Positions 1 through 7,870 of a stretch of DNA of 64,000 bases are shown here, in pieces. A program made the position numbers and the translations under genes. This DNA comes from Cuneatibacter caecimuris (GTDB taxonomy: Bacteria; Bacillota; Clostridia; Lachnospirales; Lachnospiraceae). Every line of letters starts with the position of its first letter. The first letter of the stretch is position 1. The stretch spans positions 1 to 64,000 of the forward strand of contig NZ_SGXF01000003.1 of assembly GCF_004216775.1 (NCBI RefSeq), in the 5' to 3' direction. Under the pieces are notes generated by a model, which had not been told where the DNA came from, ran no database searches, and saw only the letters and a program-made list of their open reading frames with translations.

Positions 1-140
1 TACCACAAAAGCAAAATGCCCGTAGAGCCGATAAAATAAGGCTTTGCGGACATTTAAGAAGATATAAAAAGATAGTCAAAAAGATATATATAATTACTTT
101 AAATCTTCGCATCATCTTTAAAAAACCTGCTCAATTCTGC
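1..140. other. AT-rich upstream stretch, no gene assigned
   Basis: Very AT-rich sequence before the first recognisable promoter. A frame open from the left edge ends at a TAA at 37-39 and could be the last codons of a gene outside the window, but it is too short to judge. Nothing else is supported. Confidence 0.3.
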
Positions 141-169
141 TTGACAATTCTTTCCTGCCGGCGTACAAT
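141..169 (+). promoter_or_regulatory. sigma-A promoter of the fur-like gene
   Basis: TTGACA at 141-146 and TACAAT at 164-169 with a 17-bp spacer form a near-consensus housekeeping promoter. It points at the Fur/PerR gene starting at 229. Confidence 0.8.
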
Positions 170-171
170 AT

Positions 172-186
172 TAGTAATCGTTATTA
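172..186 (+). promoter_or_regulatory. candidate Per/Fur box
   Basis: TAGTAATCGTTATTA has the 7-1-7 inverted-repeat layout of Fur/PerR operators, with 5 of 7 arm positions pairing. It lies just after the -10 element, where a bound repressor would block initiation. Autoregulation by the adjacent Fur-type protein is inferred from position. Confidence 0.5.
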
Positions 187-228
187 TTTACGAGTATGTC
201 CCCCACTATTGACCAGAAGGAGGAAATC

Positions 229-594
229 ATGGCGCTGAAATACAGCAAACAACGCGAAGCTATTAAAGAATTTCTGGCCACACGAACAGACCACCCCACA
301 GCAGATGTGGTATATATGAATATCCGGAAAGCTTTTCCCAATATCAGTCTCGGGACAGTCTACCGGAATCTGTCGCTGCTGGCTTCCCTCGGAGAGGTGA
401 ACAAAATGACCCCCGGAGACGGCGCGGATCATTTTGACTGGAATACAGAACCCCATTATCATGTAGTATGTACAGAATGCGGCTGCGTCCAGGACTTGCC
501 TATGGAGCTTGTTCAGGATATGAATAAGCTGGCTGAGAAGTATTATGACGGTGTAATAGACGGCCATAATGTTTACTTTTATGGGAATCTTTAG
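229..594 (+). CDS. Fur/PerR-family regulator, C-terminally truncated
   Basis: Metal-dependent DNA-binding repressor of the Fur superfamily, 121 aa from the ATG at 229, which has an AAGGAGG site 5 nt upstream; an in-frame ATG at 196 lacks one. The winged-helix part shows the usual ISLGTVYRNLSLLA recognition helix at about 45-58, followed by the DHFD and HYHVVCTECG region. PerR/Fur proteins of this type normally finish with a second CxxC pair after an FYG motif that completes the structural zinc site. Here the frame stops directly after VYFYGN. In the neighbouring frame the sequence continues as GIFRKKCPK, which resembles a decayed remainder of that motif. It may be a frameshifted gene, a sequencing error, or a natural short variant. 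The PerR-like assignment (peroxide or iron sensing) rests on overall resemblance. Confidence 0.8.
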   Translation: MALKYSKQREAIKEFLATRTDHPTADVVYMNIRKAFPNISLGTVYRNLSLLASLGEVNKMTPGDGADHFDWNTEPHYHVVCTECGCVQDLPMELVQDMNKLAEKYYDGVIDGHNVYFYGNL

Positions 595-612
595 AAAAAA
601 ATGCCCGAAGTA

Positions 613-621
613 TGATATACT
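613..621 (+). promoter_or_regulatory. extended -10 promoter of the FtsX-like gene
   Basis: TGATATACT at 613-621 is an extended -10 element 30 bp before the ATG at 651; no good -35 is visible. It overlaps what would be the missing 3' end of the fur-like gene. Confidence 0.45.
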
Positions 622-650
622 CAAAGAGAAGAATATACAGAGGTGTTTAG

Positions 651-3600
651 ATGAAAAGAGCACTGTGGACGGATTTCTGGAGAGAGATCCGAAAAAATAA
701 AGGCAGATTTATTTCTATTTTTTTCATTGTTGCGCTGGGAGCCGCGTTTTTTTCAGGAATCCGCTCCGCGCAGTCGGATATGAAAATATCTGCTGATACA
801 TATTATGATGAAACAAACTTAATGGATATACGGATACTGAGCACGCTTGGCCTTACGGAAGATGATATCGCAGAGATCAGCAGCGTGGAAGGCGTGAAGC
901 GCGCGGAAGGCGCATATGCGCTGGAGGCGCTTTGCGATACAGGAGAAGTCGAATTGACTCTGAGGCTGGTATCCAGAACAACGGTGATTAATACTGCTGC
1001 GGTGGACAGGGGGCGGCTGCCGGCAAAGGAAGATGAATGCCTTGTCGACACTGCTTTTTTAACAAAATCAGGGTATGATATTGGAGATACGATTCAGTTA
1101 CAGTCAGGAACGGACACCGATCTTTCGGAATCTCTGAAATTTACGGAATTGAAAATTGTGGGGGTTGGCAGGTTACCTTATTATATGGATCTGAGCCGGG
1201 GGACAGGCGCTATAGGGGACGGCAGCATTGACTGTTTTGCCGTACTTTCTCCGGCAGCATTTACTTCTCCGGCCTTTACGGAGATATATGTGGCTCTTGA
1301 GGGCGCGGCTGAAGAGATGAGCTATGAGGATGCTTATGACAGCATTTCTGAGAAGGTGGCCGGCCGTTTGGAAGGTATTGCCGAAGGAGCCTGTCTCCGC
1401 AGGTATCATGTGCTGAAGGCCGATCTGGAGCAGCAGCTTGCAGATGCGGAGAAACAGGTTGCGGATGGAGAGGCGGCCCTGGCGGATGGCAGGGATCAGC
1501 TGGATGAGGGCAGCAGGCAGCTGTCGGAAGCGGAGCGGATGCTTCTGGAACAGGAACAGGAACTTCAGGATGCCAAGGCTCAGATCGAGGATGGAGAAGC
1601 CGGGATGGAATCTGCCAGACAGCAGATTGCGGATGGGGAAGCACAGCTGGCGCAGGCCGGACAAATGCTGGCAGAGAAAGAGCAGGAACTTCAGGGGGCG
1701 GAAGAACAGCTGGCCCAGGGTAAGGCAGAGTACGCTTCCGGTAAAGCAGAATATGAATCAGGCGCCGGGCTGTTGGAGATTGCACAGAAACGCCTTGGCG
1801 AGCTTCAGGCAGAGATGGAAGATTATAAGGCGCAGCTGGATCAGCTGGGTATAACTACTACGCCTGTTTTTGATGCGATGAAAGAAAACCTGGATAAACT
1901 CCAAAAAGAAGTGGACGAACGGTCCGGCCAGGTTGCAGCCGCCAGGCAGCAGCTGGATGCCGCTGCCGCACAGATTGCGTCAGCCGAGACTCAGATCGCA
2001 GAAGGCCGGTCCCAACTGACTGCAGCCAAAGCTCAGCTGGAACAAAAGTCTTCTGAATTGGTTGCGGCCAAAGAGCAGCTGAAGGATGGAGAGGCGAGGC
2101 TGGAGGAGTCAAAACAGCTGGTATCTGACGGAGAAAGCCAGATTGCCGATGGCAAAGAACAGCTGAAGGAAAAAAAGCAGGAGCTGTCAGATGCGGAACA
2201 GGAATTTCAGGATTCCCACGGGGAGGCGCTGCAGCAGTTGGCCGACGCTCGGGAGCAGATTGATAAGGGAAAGAAGACGCTTGAAGAGCTGGAGGTCCCG
2301 GAATGGTATGTGCTGGACCGGAATAAGATAGAGTCTTATGTGACTTTTGGACAGGACGCCCAGAGAATCAGCAATATCGGCAAAGTATTTCCGGTAATGT
2401 TTTTCCTTGTGGCGGCCCTGGTCAGCCTGACGGCGATGACCCGCATGATTGAGGAGCAGCGTACCCAGATTGGAACTTACAAGGCGCTGGGATATGGGAA
2501 TGGGATCATTGCGCTGAAATATTTCTGTTATGCTATGCTGGCTACAATCGGAGGCAGCGTGCTGGGCGTTGTAGTTGGAGAAAAGGTGCTGCCCTGGGTT
2601 ATCATGAAGGCTTACGGAATGCTCTATACCGGCCTGCCCTATTATTTGACTCCAATTAACTGGGAACAGGCGCTGCAGGCTGTGATTGCTTCAGCAGCCT
2701 GTACAGGAATTGCAACTCTGGCGGCCTGCTGGAGAGAGCTCAGAGCCAAGCCATCTGAATTGATGCGCCCGGAAGCTCCCAAGGGCGGAAAACGGGTATT
2801 TCTGGAACATATAGGCCCTTTATGGCGCCGGCTGAATTTTACGCAGAAATCCACAGTGAGAAACCTGGTGCGTTATAAGAAGAGATTTTTTATGACAATA
2901 TTTGGGATCGGGGGCTGCATGGCGCTGATGCTGGTGGGATTTGGCGTACAGGATTCGATCCTGACTGTAGCGAAGAATCAGTATGTAAATATTTTTACCT
3001 ATAATTCTGCCATTACTTTGAATACAAAGGCGGATGGGGCTCAGAAAGAGGAATTGAGTGAGGCAGTAAAGGAATACCCGGGTATGCGGGAGAACATGGA
3101 GCTTTATAGTCAGAACGTAGATTTGGAAGCAGGGGACAGTACAAAGAGCGCTACGCTGTATGTGCCGGCCGATTTGAATAAGGTATTTGAGTTCATGAAG
3201 TTCCGCGACCGGAAGAGCGGAGAAGAATACCCTTTCCCTGAGAACGGAGCAGCCCTGACTGAAAAAACCGCGAAAATGCTGGGAGTTGGCGTAGGTGATA
3301 CAGTGGTCATTAAAAAAGGGGAAACCTCTTCTGCGGAGGTGCGGGTGGAAACCATTGTAGAAAACTATGTATATCATTACATATTTTTGACTCCCTCACT
3401 ATATAAAGAGCTGTATGGGGAAGCCCCTGTATATAATCAGATGCTGATGAACTACAGCGACACCTCTGAGGGGGCGGAGAAACAGCTGGGGCAGAGAATG
3501 ATGGAGCTGGATGCTGTATCAGGCGTCACCTTTATCCGGGACCTGGAGGAGAGTATTGATAAGATGCTGCAGAGCCTTAATATGGTAATATATGTTCTGA

Positions 3601-3977
3601 TTACCTCTGCCGGGCTGCTGGCTTTTGTGGTATTATACAATCTGAACAATATCAACATCACTGAGCGGCAGAGAGAGCTGGCCACCATTAAGGTTCTGGG
3701 CTTCTATAATCTGGAGGTCGCGGAATATGTGTACAGGGAAAACGTGCTGCTGACTTTGATCGGAATGATCGCCGGGGTGGGCATGGGGATTGTGCTCCAT
3801 CAGTTTGTGATACAGACTGTGGAGGTGGATGCCATGATGTTCGGGAGAAAGATTGATTGGCCCAGTTTTGTGTACAGCGCCCTGCTGACGCTGATATTCG
3901 CGGTGTTTGTGAATTTTATAATGTATTACAGGCTTCGGAAGATCGATATGATTGAATCTCTGAAGAGTGTGGAATAA
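651..3977 (+). CDS. FtsX/MacB-type ABC permease with long coiled-coil insert
   Basis: Large integral membrane protein of 1108 aa with the FtsX-like permease layout: N-terminal transmembrane helix (about 21-38), an extracytoplasmic domain to about 230, three helices at about 580-700, a second copy of the N-terminal helix unit near 750, another extracytoplasmic domain, and a final trio of helices at about 980-1100. Between 245 and 545 lies a very Gln/Glu/Ala-rich heptad region with repeated QIADGE- and LADGE-like units, which should form a long extracytoplasmic coiled coil. Relatives work with a separate ABC ATPase in mechanotransmission or in export of lipids or peptides. No ATPase gene is next to it, so the partner is unknown. 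The start has an AGAGGTG site. It is spaced 32 bp from the next gene. Confidence 0.85.
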   Translation: MKRALWTDFWREIRKNKGRFISIFFIVALGAAFFSGIRSAQSDMKISADTYYDETNLMDIRILSTLGLTEDDIAEISSVEGVKRAEGAYALEALCDTGEVELTLRLVSRTTVINTAAVDRGRLPAKEDECLVDTAFLTKSGYDIGDTIQLQSGTDTDLSESLKFTELKIVGVGRLPYYMDLSRGTGAIGDGSIDCFAVLSPAAFTSPAFTEIYVALEGAAEEMSYEDAYDSISEKVAGRLEGIAEGACLRRYHVLKADLEQQLADAEKQVADGEAALADGRDQLDEGSRQLSEAERMLLEQEQELQDAKAQIEDGEAGMESARQQIADGEAQLAQAGQMLAEKEQELQGAEEQLAQGKAEYASGKAEYESGAGLLEIAQKRLGELQAEMEDYKAQLDQLGITTTPVFDAMKENLDKLQKEVDERSGQVAAARQQLDAAAAQIASAETQIAEGRSQLTAAKAQLEQKSSELVAAKEQLKDGEARLEESKQLVSDGESQIADGKEQLKEKKQELSDAEQEFQDSHGEALQQLADAREQIDKGKKTLEELEVPEWYVLDRNKIESYVTFGQDAQRISNIGKVFPVMFFLVAALVSLTAMTRMIEEQRTQIGTYKALGYGNGIIALKYFCYAMLATIGGSVLGVVVGEKVLPWVIMKAYGMLYTGLPYYLTPINWEQALQAVIASAACTGIATLAACWRELRAKPSELMRPEAPKGGKRVFLEHIGPLWRRLNFTQKSTVRNLVRYKKRFFMTIFGIGGCMALMLVGFGVQDSILTVAKNQYVNIFTYNSAITLNTKADGAQKEELSEAVKEYPGMRENMELYSQNVDLEAGDSTKSATLYVPADLNKVFEFMKFRDRKSGEEYPFPENGAALTEKTAKMLGVGVGDTVVIKKGETSSAEVRVETIVENYVYHYIFLTPSLYKELYGEAPVYNQMLMNYSDTSEGAEKQLGQRMMELDAVSGVTFIRDLEESIDKMLQSLNMVIYVLITSAGLLAFVVLYNLNNINITERQRELATIKVLGFYNLEVAEYVYRENVLLTLIGMIAGVGMGIVLHQFVIQTVEVDAMMFGRKIDWPSFVYSALLTLIFAVFVNFIMYYRLRKIDMIESLKSVE

Positions 3978-4009
3978 AGACGGCTATAAAGACCAGGAGG
4001 ATTTTAACT

Positions 4010-4717
4010 ATGATGACCATACCGAAAAAATATGAACAGATTGATGAATGGAAAACGGTTATGTTCATGTTTAACTCAGCGTTAAAGGAGATTGGAACAA
4101 AAATAGAGATTCTGAATAACGAGTTTCAGCATGTTCATAACTATAATCCCATCGAACATGTGAAATCCCGTATAAAATCTCCGGAAAGTATTGTGAAGAA
4201 GCTGAAACGGGAAGGGCATGAAGTGACCATTGAAAATATGCTTCTGTATCTTAACGATATTGCAGGCATTCGGATTATCTGCTCTTTTACTTCGGATATT
4301 TATCGGATCGCGGATATGATCCGGCGGCAGAGTGATGTTAAGGTATTGATCATCAAAAATTATATTGCCAATCCAAAACCCAATGGATATAAGAGCTATC
4401 ATATGGTGGTGTCCATTCCGATTTTTCTGTCGGACGGTCCCGTGGAGACAAAGGTGGAGATTCAAATCCGTACCATTGCCATGGACTTCTGGGCCAGCCT
4501 GGAACATAAAATTTATTATAAATTTGAAGGAAATGCTCCGGAATATATTAAGGCTGAACTGAAGGAGTGCGCGGATATTGTGGATATGCTGGACGCAAAG
4601 ATGCTTTCTCTGAACGAGGCGATCCGGGAAGTGGAAGAAGAGCAGAACAGGGCGGAAGAAATGGCGGCGGAAACAGAACGGCAGCTGGCGGAAAAAAGGC
4701 AGAGCAGAAATGGATAA
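4010..4717 (+). CDS. relQ: small alarmone synthetase (RelQ/YjbM type)
   Basis: Single-domain (p)ppGpp synthetase of 235 aa that transfers pyrophosphate from ATP to GDP or GTP. Recognisable synthetase motifs are RIKSPESIVKKLKREG (about 48-63), DIAGIRIICSF (about 83-93), KPNGYKSYHMVVSIP (about 123-137) and VEIQIRTIAMDFWASLEHK (about 148-166). There is no N-terminal HD hydrolase and no TGS or ACT domain, so it is a small synthetase rather than a long RSH enzyme. The C-terminal tail is a Glu-rich helix. ATG at 4010 has AGGAGG nine nucleotides upstream; a second ATG follows immediately at 4013. It probably shares transcripts with the permease upstream and ends at a shared terminator with the convergent minus-strand operon. 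RelQ versus RelP was not tested by alignment. Confidence 0.85.
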   Translation: MMTIPKKYEQIDEWKTVMFMFNSALKEIGTKIEILNNEFQHVHNYNPIEHVKSRIKSPESIVKKLKREGHEVTIENMLLYLNDIAGIRIICSFTSDIYRIADMIRRQSDVKVLIIKNYIANPKPNGYKSYHMVVSIPIFLSDGPVETKVEIQIRTIAMDFWASLEHKIYYKFEGNAPEYIKAELKECADIVDMLDAKMLSLNEAIREVEEEQNRAEEMAAETERQLAEKRQSRNG

Positions 4718-4725
4718 TAAAAGAG

Positions 4726-4764
4726 GCCCCAGGGAAAACTGATATGATACAGTATCCCTGGGGC
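4726..4764. terminator. bidirectional terminator between convergent operons
   Basis: Perfect 10-bp inverted repeat GCCCCAGGGA (4726-4735) and TCCCTGGGGC (4755-4764). Flanking A/T-rich tracts on both sides allow use by the relQ-type gene on plus and by the minus-strand operon. Confidence 0.7.
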
Positions 4765-4780
4765 GTTAAAAATAAAATCT

Positions 4781-4945
4781 TCAAGAAATATCCTTATTGC
4801 CCATTCTGCCGCCGCAGCCGGAACAGCAGGAACCGGAACACCCGCGGCAGCCTTTTCCCGCTTTTTTGACACGTCTCTGCAGAAAAACGGCAGCTATTGA
4901 AGCAGCCAGTATTCCCGCTGACAGAATCCAGTCCGCCGGACTCAC
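4781..4945 (-). CDS. FeoB-associated Cys-rich membrane protein-like microprotein
   Basis: A 54-aa reading frame starting with GTG at 4945-4943. The start overlaps the stop of the preceding phosphatase gene as GTGA, which suggests translational coupling; AAGGGG precedes it. It encodes one transmembrane helix (about 5-22, WILSAGILAASIAAVFL), then a basic stretch and a Cys/Gly-rich tail with CRGCSGSCCSGCGG (33-46), six cysteines in all. This is the architecture of the FeoB-associated Cys-rich family, thought to accompany ferrous-iron transport. No feoA or feoB gene is in the window, so the family name is by resemblance only. The bidirectional terminator follows the stop by 16 bp, so it is the last gene of the operon. 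Confidence 0.65.
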   Translation of the reverse strand: MSPADWILSAGILAASIAAVFLQRRVKKAGKGCRGCSGSCCSGCGGRMGNKDIS

Positions 4946-5583
4946 TGCTTCCCCTTCCAGCTGCGCCTCATCAGCTGAGGCGTATCTTCCAGATGGGAGA
5001 AATCATTAAAACGTTCCAAAAGAAAACGATCATACTGTTCATCGTAAACAAGCTCATTGATGCTGCAGTTTTCCATATGGTGGCCGAACATATTGCGGCG
5101 GGCAAAGCCGCAGCCTATGATCCCGGCCAGCACAGAACGTATCAGGACGCCGTGGGTGACCACCACGATTTCTTTTGCGCCGGACCGGGCGATCTTCTGA
5201 AGCTGAGGCAGGGCGCGTTTATATACATCTTCTCCGCTTTCTCCGCCGGGATAAGGTAAATCCCACTCCATTCTGGCCTGTTTTTTCAGAAAAAAATCAA
5301 AGTGTTCCTGATTGTCCAAATCACTGTGTCCTGTCAATTCTCCAAAACTGATCTCCCGCAGATCTTCCACCCGAAAGTGAGGAACATGCAGAAAGGAGTT
5401 AATGATCTCTGCAGTTTCTACGGCCCGCAGCATGTTGCTGGAATAGAGAGCGTCCACCGGGTACCGTGAGAGCCGTTTTCCCACCAGCTCTGCCTGGTAT
5501 TTTCCATCCTCAGACAAGCCTACATCCACATTACAGAGGTCTGTATCCTGCCTACCGTGGCGAATCAGATATATTCTTACCAT
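4942..5583 (-). CDS. histidine phosphatase family protein
   Basis: Cytoplasmic phosphatase or mutase of the phosphoglycerate-mutase fold, 213 aa. The phosphohistidine motif RHG lies near residues 9-11 (YLIRHGRQD). Further active-site elements are SSNMLRAVETAEII, the acidic REISFGELTGHSD segment, PGGESGEDVYKR and the second histidine in VVVTHGVLIRS. The start ATG at 5583 is preferred over longer frames because GTAAGGAG lies just upstream and the protein then begins at the conserved first strand. It begins one base after the dtd stop and its own stop overlaps the small Cys-rich gene, so the three are co-translated. The substrate cannot be told from sequence; alpha-ribazole phosphatase or a broad phosphatase are possible. 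Confidence 0.85.
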   Translation of the reverse strand: MVRIYLIRHGRQDTDLCNVDVGLSEDGKYQAELVGKRLSRYPVDALYSSNMLRAVETAEIINSFLHVPHFRVEDLREISFGELTGHSDLDNQEHFDFFLKKQARMEWDLPYPGGESGEDVYKRALPQLQKIARSGAKEIVVVTHGVLIRSVLAGIIGCGFARRNMFGHHMENCSINELVYDEQYDRFLLERFNDFSHLEDTPQLMRRSWKGKQ

Positions 5584-5584
5584 A

Positions 5585-6031
5585 TTACCACTCCTTACTG
5601 TCCCATACGATGGTGAAGGGGCCGTCATTTTCCAGAGATACTTTCATCTCTGCGCCGAAAATCCCGCTTTCCGCACTGCCTATTATTTCTCTGCACCGCT
5701 GCAGGAAATAATCATATAATTCTTCTGCCAGCTGCGGGCTCCCGGCATTGGTGAAGCTGGGACGGTTGCCTTTCCTGCAGTCTGCATAGAGCGTAAACTG
5801 AGATACTACCAGTATCTGTCCTTTTACATCGGCAATAGACAGATTGGTTTTTCCATCTTCATCAGCAAAAATACGCAGTTTGGACAGCTTTTCTACATAA
5901 CGATCAGCCATTTCCCGGGTATCTCCGCTGCCCACGCCCAGAAAAACCAGATATCCTGTACCGATCCGGCCTGTGATTGTCCCGTCAACCGTAACGGAAG
6001 CCCGGCTGACACGCTGGATGACTAACTTCAT
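5585..6031 (-). CDS. dtd: D-aminoacyl-tRNA deacylase
   Basis: Proofreading enzyme that hydrolyses D-amino acids (and glycine from tRNA-Ala) off mischarged tRNAs, 148 aa, the usual family length. Diagnostic features are the N-terminal [17 protein letters not shown], the SQFTLYAD motif (about 79-86), and the Gly-cisPro-type NDGPFT motif (about 135-140) that enforces chirality. A GGAGGGTC site precedes the ATG. It sits 12 bp downstream of the Gfo/Idh/MocA oxidoreductase gene and 1 bp from the phosphatase gene, inside one minus-strand operon. Confidence 0.97.
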   Translation of the reverse strand: MKLVIQRVSRASVTVDGTITGRIGTGYLVFLGVGSGDTREMADRYVEKLSKLRIFADEDGKTNLSIADVKGQILVVSQFTLYADCRKGNRPSFTNAGSPQLAEELYDYFLQRCREIIGSAESGIFGAEMKVSLENDGPFTIVWDSKEW

Positions 6032-6043
6032 AGACCCTCCTAA

Positions 6044-7126
6044 TCAGCAGATACGGACTGCCTGTGCTTCCGCTTTCAGACAGAGCTCTGCTGCTTTAAA
6101 GGCGTGTTCCTGTGTCATGGCATTTTCTGTCCGGTTCAGGCAGTCCAGGATCAGATCGCCAAAGAAAGGAAAACCGACCGTACCTTCTGCCGGAATATAG
6201 TGTTCCCCCTTTTGGTCAACAAGAAACAGATGATCCGTGCCGCTGCCCGGCACCCCTACATTTGTATATTTCCTCAGCTCAATGTAACCTTCGGTACCCA
6301 CAATGACAGTCCGTCCGTCCCCCCAGGTAGAGAGGCCGTCCGGTGTAAACCAGTCCACACGGAAATAGTTCGTAGCCCCGTTGTCTCCCACCAGCATGGC
6401 GTCGCCGAAATCTTCAAGTTCAGGATAATCAGGGTGGTTATAATTTGCAATCCGGCTCTGCTGCACCACGGCATCCTTAACCCCGGCAAAGTAGAGATAC
6501 TGTTCAATCTGGTGGCTGCCGATATCGCAGAGGATACCGCCGTATTGCTTTTTCTGGAAAAACCAGGAAGGCCTGGTGGGGGCGTTCAGGCGGTGGGGGC
6601 CCAGTCCCATCACGTTCAGCACCCGTCCGATGGCTCCGTCCTGAATCAGATTCCCCGCATAGACTGCGCTTTCCACATGGAGCCGCTCGGAATAATAGAC
6701 CATATATTTGCGGCCGGTTTCGGCTGTTTTTTGTCTGGCGGCTTCCAGCTGTTTCAGCGTGGTGAACGGGGCTTTATCGGAAAAATAATCTTTGCCCGCG
6801 TCCAGAACCCTCAGCCCTACCTCACAGCGCCTGGACGTGATCGCAGCGCAGGCCACCAGCCTGATTTCCGGATCTTCCAGAATTTGTTCTTCACAGGACG
6901 CAATTTTGCAGCCAGGATACCGGCGGCAGAAATCAGCAGCCCGCAGAGGGTCGGTATCATAGACATATTTCAGCGTTGCTCCTGCCTCTGTCAACCCATT
7001 TGCCATGCCGAAAATGTGCCCGTGATCCAGATACATCACGCCTACGGAAAACTCGCCCGGACCGACCACCGGCGCGGCTTTCCCTTTTGGCGCATAGTTC
7101 ATCCCATCAGCTTTATGTGTTCCCAT
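6044..7126 (-). CDS. Gfo/Idh/MocA family oxidoreductase
   Basis: NAD(P)-dependent sugar or cyclitol dehydrogenase-like protein, 360 aa from the ATG at 7126, which follows AAAGGAGG; the longer frame reaches into xpt without a ribosome binding site. The N-terminal half is a Rossmann fold, but the nucleotide loop reads GVMYLDHGHIFGM rather than the common GxGxxG. DKAPFTT (about 128-134) takes the place of the EKP motif. The C-terminal alpha/beta domain has the typical GGILCDIGSHQIEQYLYFAG segment with a conserved Asp/His pair. Neighbours are xpt (10 bp upstream) and dtd, neither of which suggests a substrate. A plausible alternative is a catalytically altered member of the family. Confidence 0.85.
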   Translation of the reverse strand: MGTHKADGMNYAPKGKAAPVVGPGEFSVGVMYLDHGHIFGMANGLTEAGATLKYVYDTDPLRAADFCRRYPGCKIASCEEQILEDPEIRLVACAAITSRRCEVGLRVLDAGKDYFSDKAPFTTLKQLEAARQKTAETGRKYMVYYSERLHVESAVYAGNLIQDGAIGRVLNVMGLGPHRLNAPTRPSWFFQKKQYGGILCDIGSHQIEQYLYFAGVKDAVVQQSRIANYNHPDYPELEDFGDAMLVGDNGATNYFRVDWFTPDGLSTWGDGRTVIVGTEGYIELRKYTNVGVPGSGTDHLFLVDQKGEHYIPAEGTVGFPFFGDLILDCLNRTENAMTQEHAFKAAELCLKAEAQAVRIC

Positions 7127-7136
7127 AGTTCCTCCT

Positions 7137-7712
7137 TTAACGGAAAATAACCTCACCTGTGGCCGCGTCCATTCCGTCCACAATTGCAAGGGACTCCAGG
7201 CGCAGCCCTTTGCCCCGGATCAGGTCGCCGCCCTGCTGGAACCCCTTTTCAATTACAATGCCGATTCCCTCAATGACAGCTCCTGCGCTGGCAACCAGTT
7301 CTGTAAGCCCCTCCAGCGCGCATCCATTGGCCAGAAAATCATCAATAATTAAAACATGGTCTTCGGGCCCCAGAAATTTTTTCGATACAATTACATCATA
7401 AACTTTCTTATGAGTAAAGGACTGTATCTTTGTGCTGTAAACCTCGCCGTCAATATTGACGCTCTGCGTTTTTTTGGCAAAGACCACCGGCACGCCGAAA
7501 TACTGGGCGGCGATGCATGCGATGCCGATTCCGGATGCTTCTATGGTCAGAATTTTTGTGACGGGGCAGTGGGAGAACAGTCTTTTAAATTCCCGGCCGA
7601 TTTCATTCAGAAGTTCAATGTCCATCTGGTGGTTCAGGAAACTGTCCACCTTCAGAACATTCCCTTCTTTCACGATTCCATCCCGGCGGATGCGTTCTTT
7701 TAAAAGTTCCAT
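7137..7712 (-). CDS. xpt: xanthine phosphoribosyltransferase
   Basis: Salvage enzyme converting xanthine and PRPP to XMP, 191 aa, standard length. The type I PRTase fold is seen in [14 protein letters not shown] (about 53-66), the flexible hood [11 protein letters not shown], and the PRPP-binding [13 protein letters not shown] (about 122-134). It is the first gene of a five-gene minus-strand operon with its own promoter at 7771-7799. No pbuX permease follows, and the short 5' region shows no purine-riboswitch core, unlike many Firmicute xpt genes. Confidence 0.95.
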   Translation of the reverse strand: MELLKERIRRDGIVKEGNVLKVDSFLNHQMDIELLNEIGREFKRLFSHCPVTKILTIEASGIGIACIAAQYFGVPVVFAKKTQSVNIDGEVYSTKIQSFTHKKVYDVIVSKKFLGPEDHVLIIDDFLANGCALEGLTELVASAGAVIEGIGIVIEKGFQQGGDLIRGKGLRLESLAIVDGMDAATGEVIFR

Positions 7713-7770
7713 TTTGACCTCTTCTGTAGGAAAGCATTTTTTGCCTTCATGTATTTTTGTTGCTGCTGCG

Positions 7771-7799
7771 ATTATACTATATTTTTATGTGAGTGGCAA
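7771..7799 (-). promoter_or_regulatory. sigma-A promoter of the xpt operon
   Basis: On the minus strand TTGCCA (7799-7794) and TATAAT (7776-7771) are separated by 17 bp. It drives xpt and the genes downstream. Confidence 0.75.
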
Positions 7800-7802
7800 G
7801 TA

Positions 7803-7831
7803 TTGACTTCCTGGAGAAATCCTTTTATGAT
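7803..7831 (+). promoter_or_regulatory. sigma-A promoter of sfsA
   Basis: TTGACT at 7803-7808 and TATGAT at 7826-7831, 17-bp spacer. It is back-to-back with the xpt promoter, the two -35 elements being only 3 bp apart. Confidence 0.75.
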
Positions 7832-7870
7832 AGTACCATGCGCGGAAAATGACAAAATTGGAGAGGCATG

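Noticed and set aside
1173-1785. Minus-strand frames opposite the coiled-coil part of the permease
   Set aside because: Produced by the repetitive Gln/Glu/Ala codon usage of the heptads.
6104-7150. 348-codon open frame on plus opposite the Gfo/Idh/MocA gene
   Set aside because: No ribosome binding site, Cys/His/Ile/Phe-rich antisense-type composition and no family resemblance; the minus-strand gene has clear motifs.
7713-7770. Purine riboswitch before xpt
   Set aside because: The leader is too short and lacks the conserved junction core.
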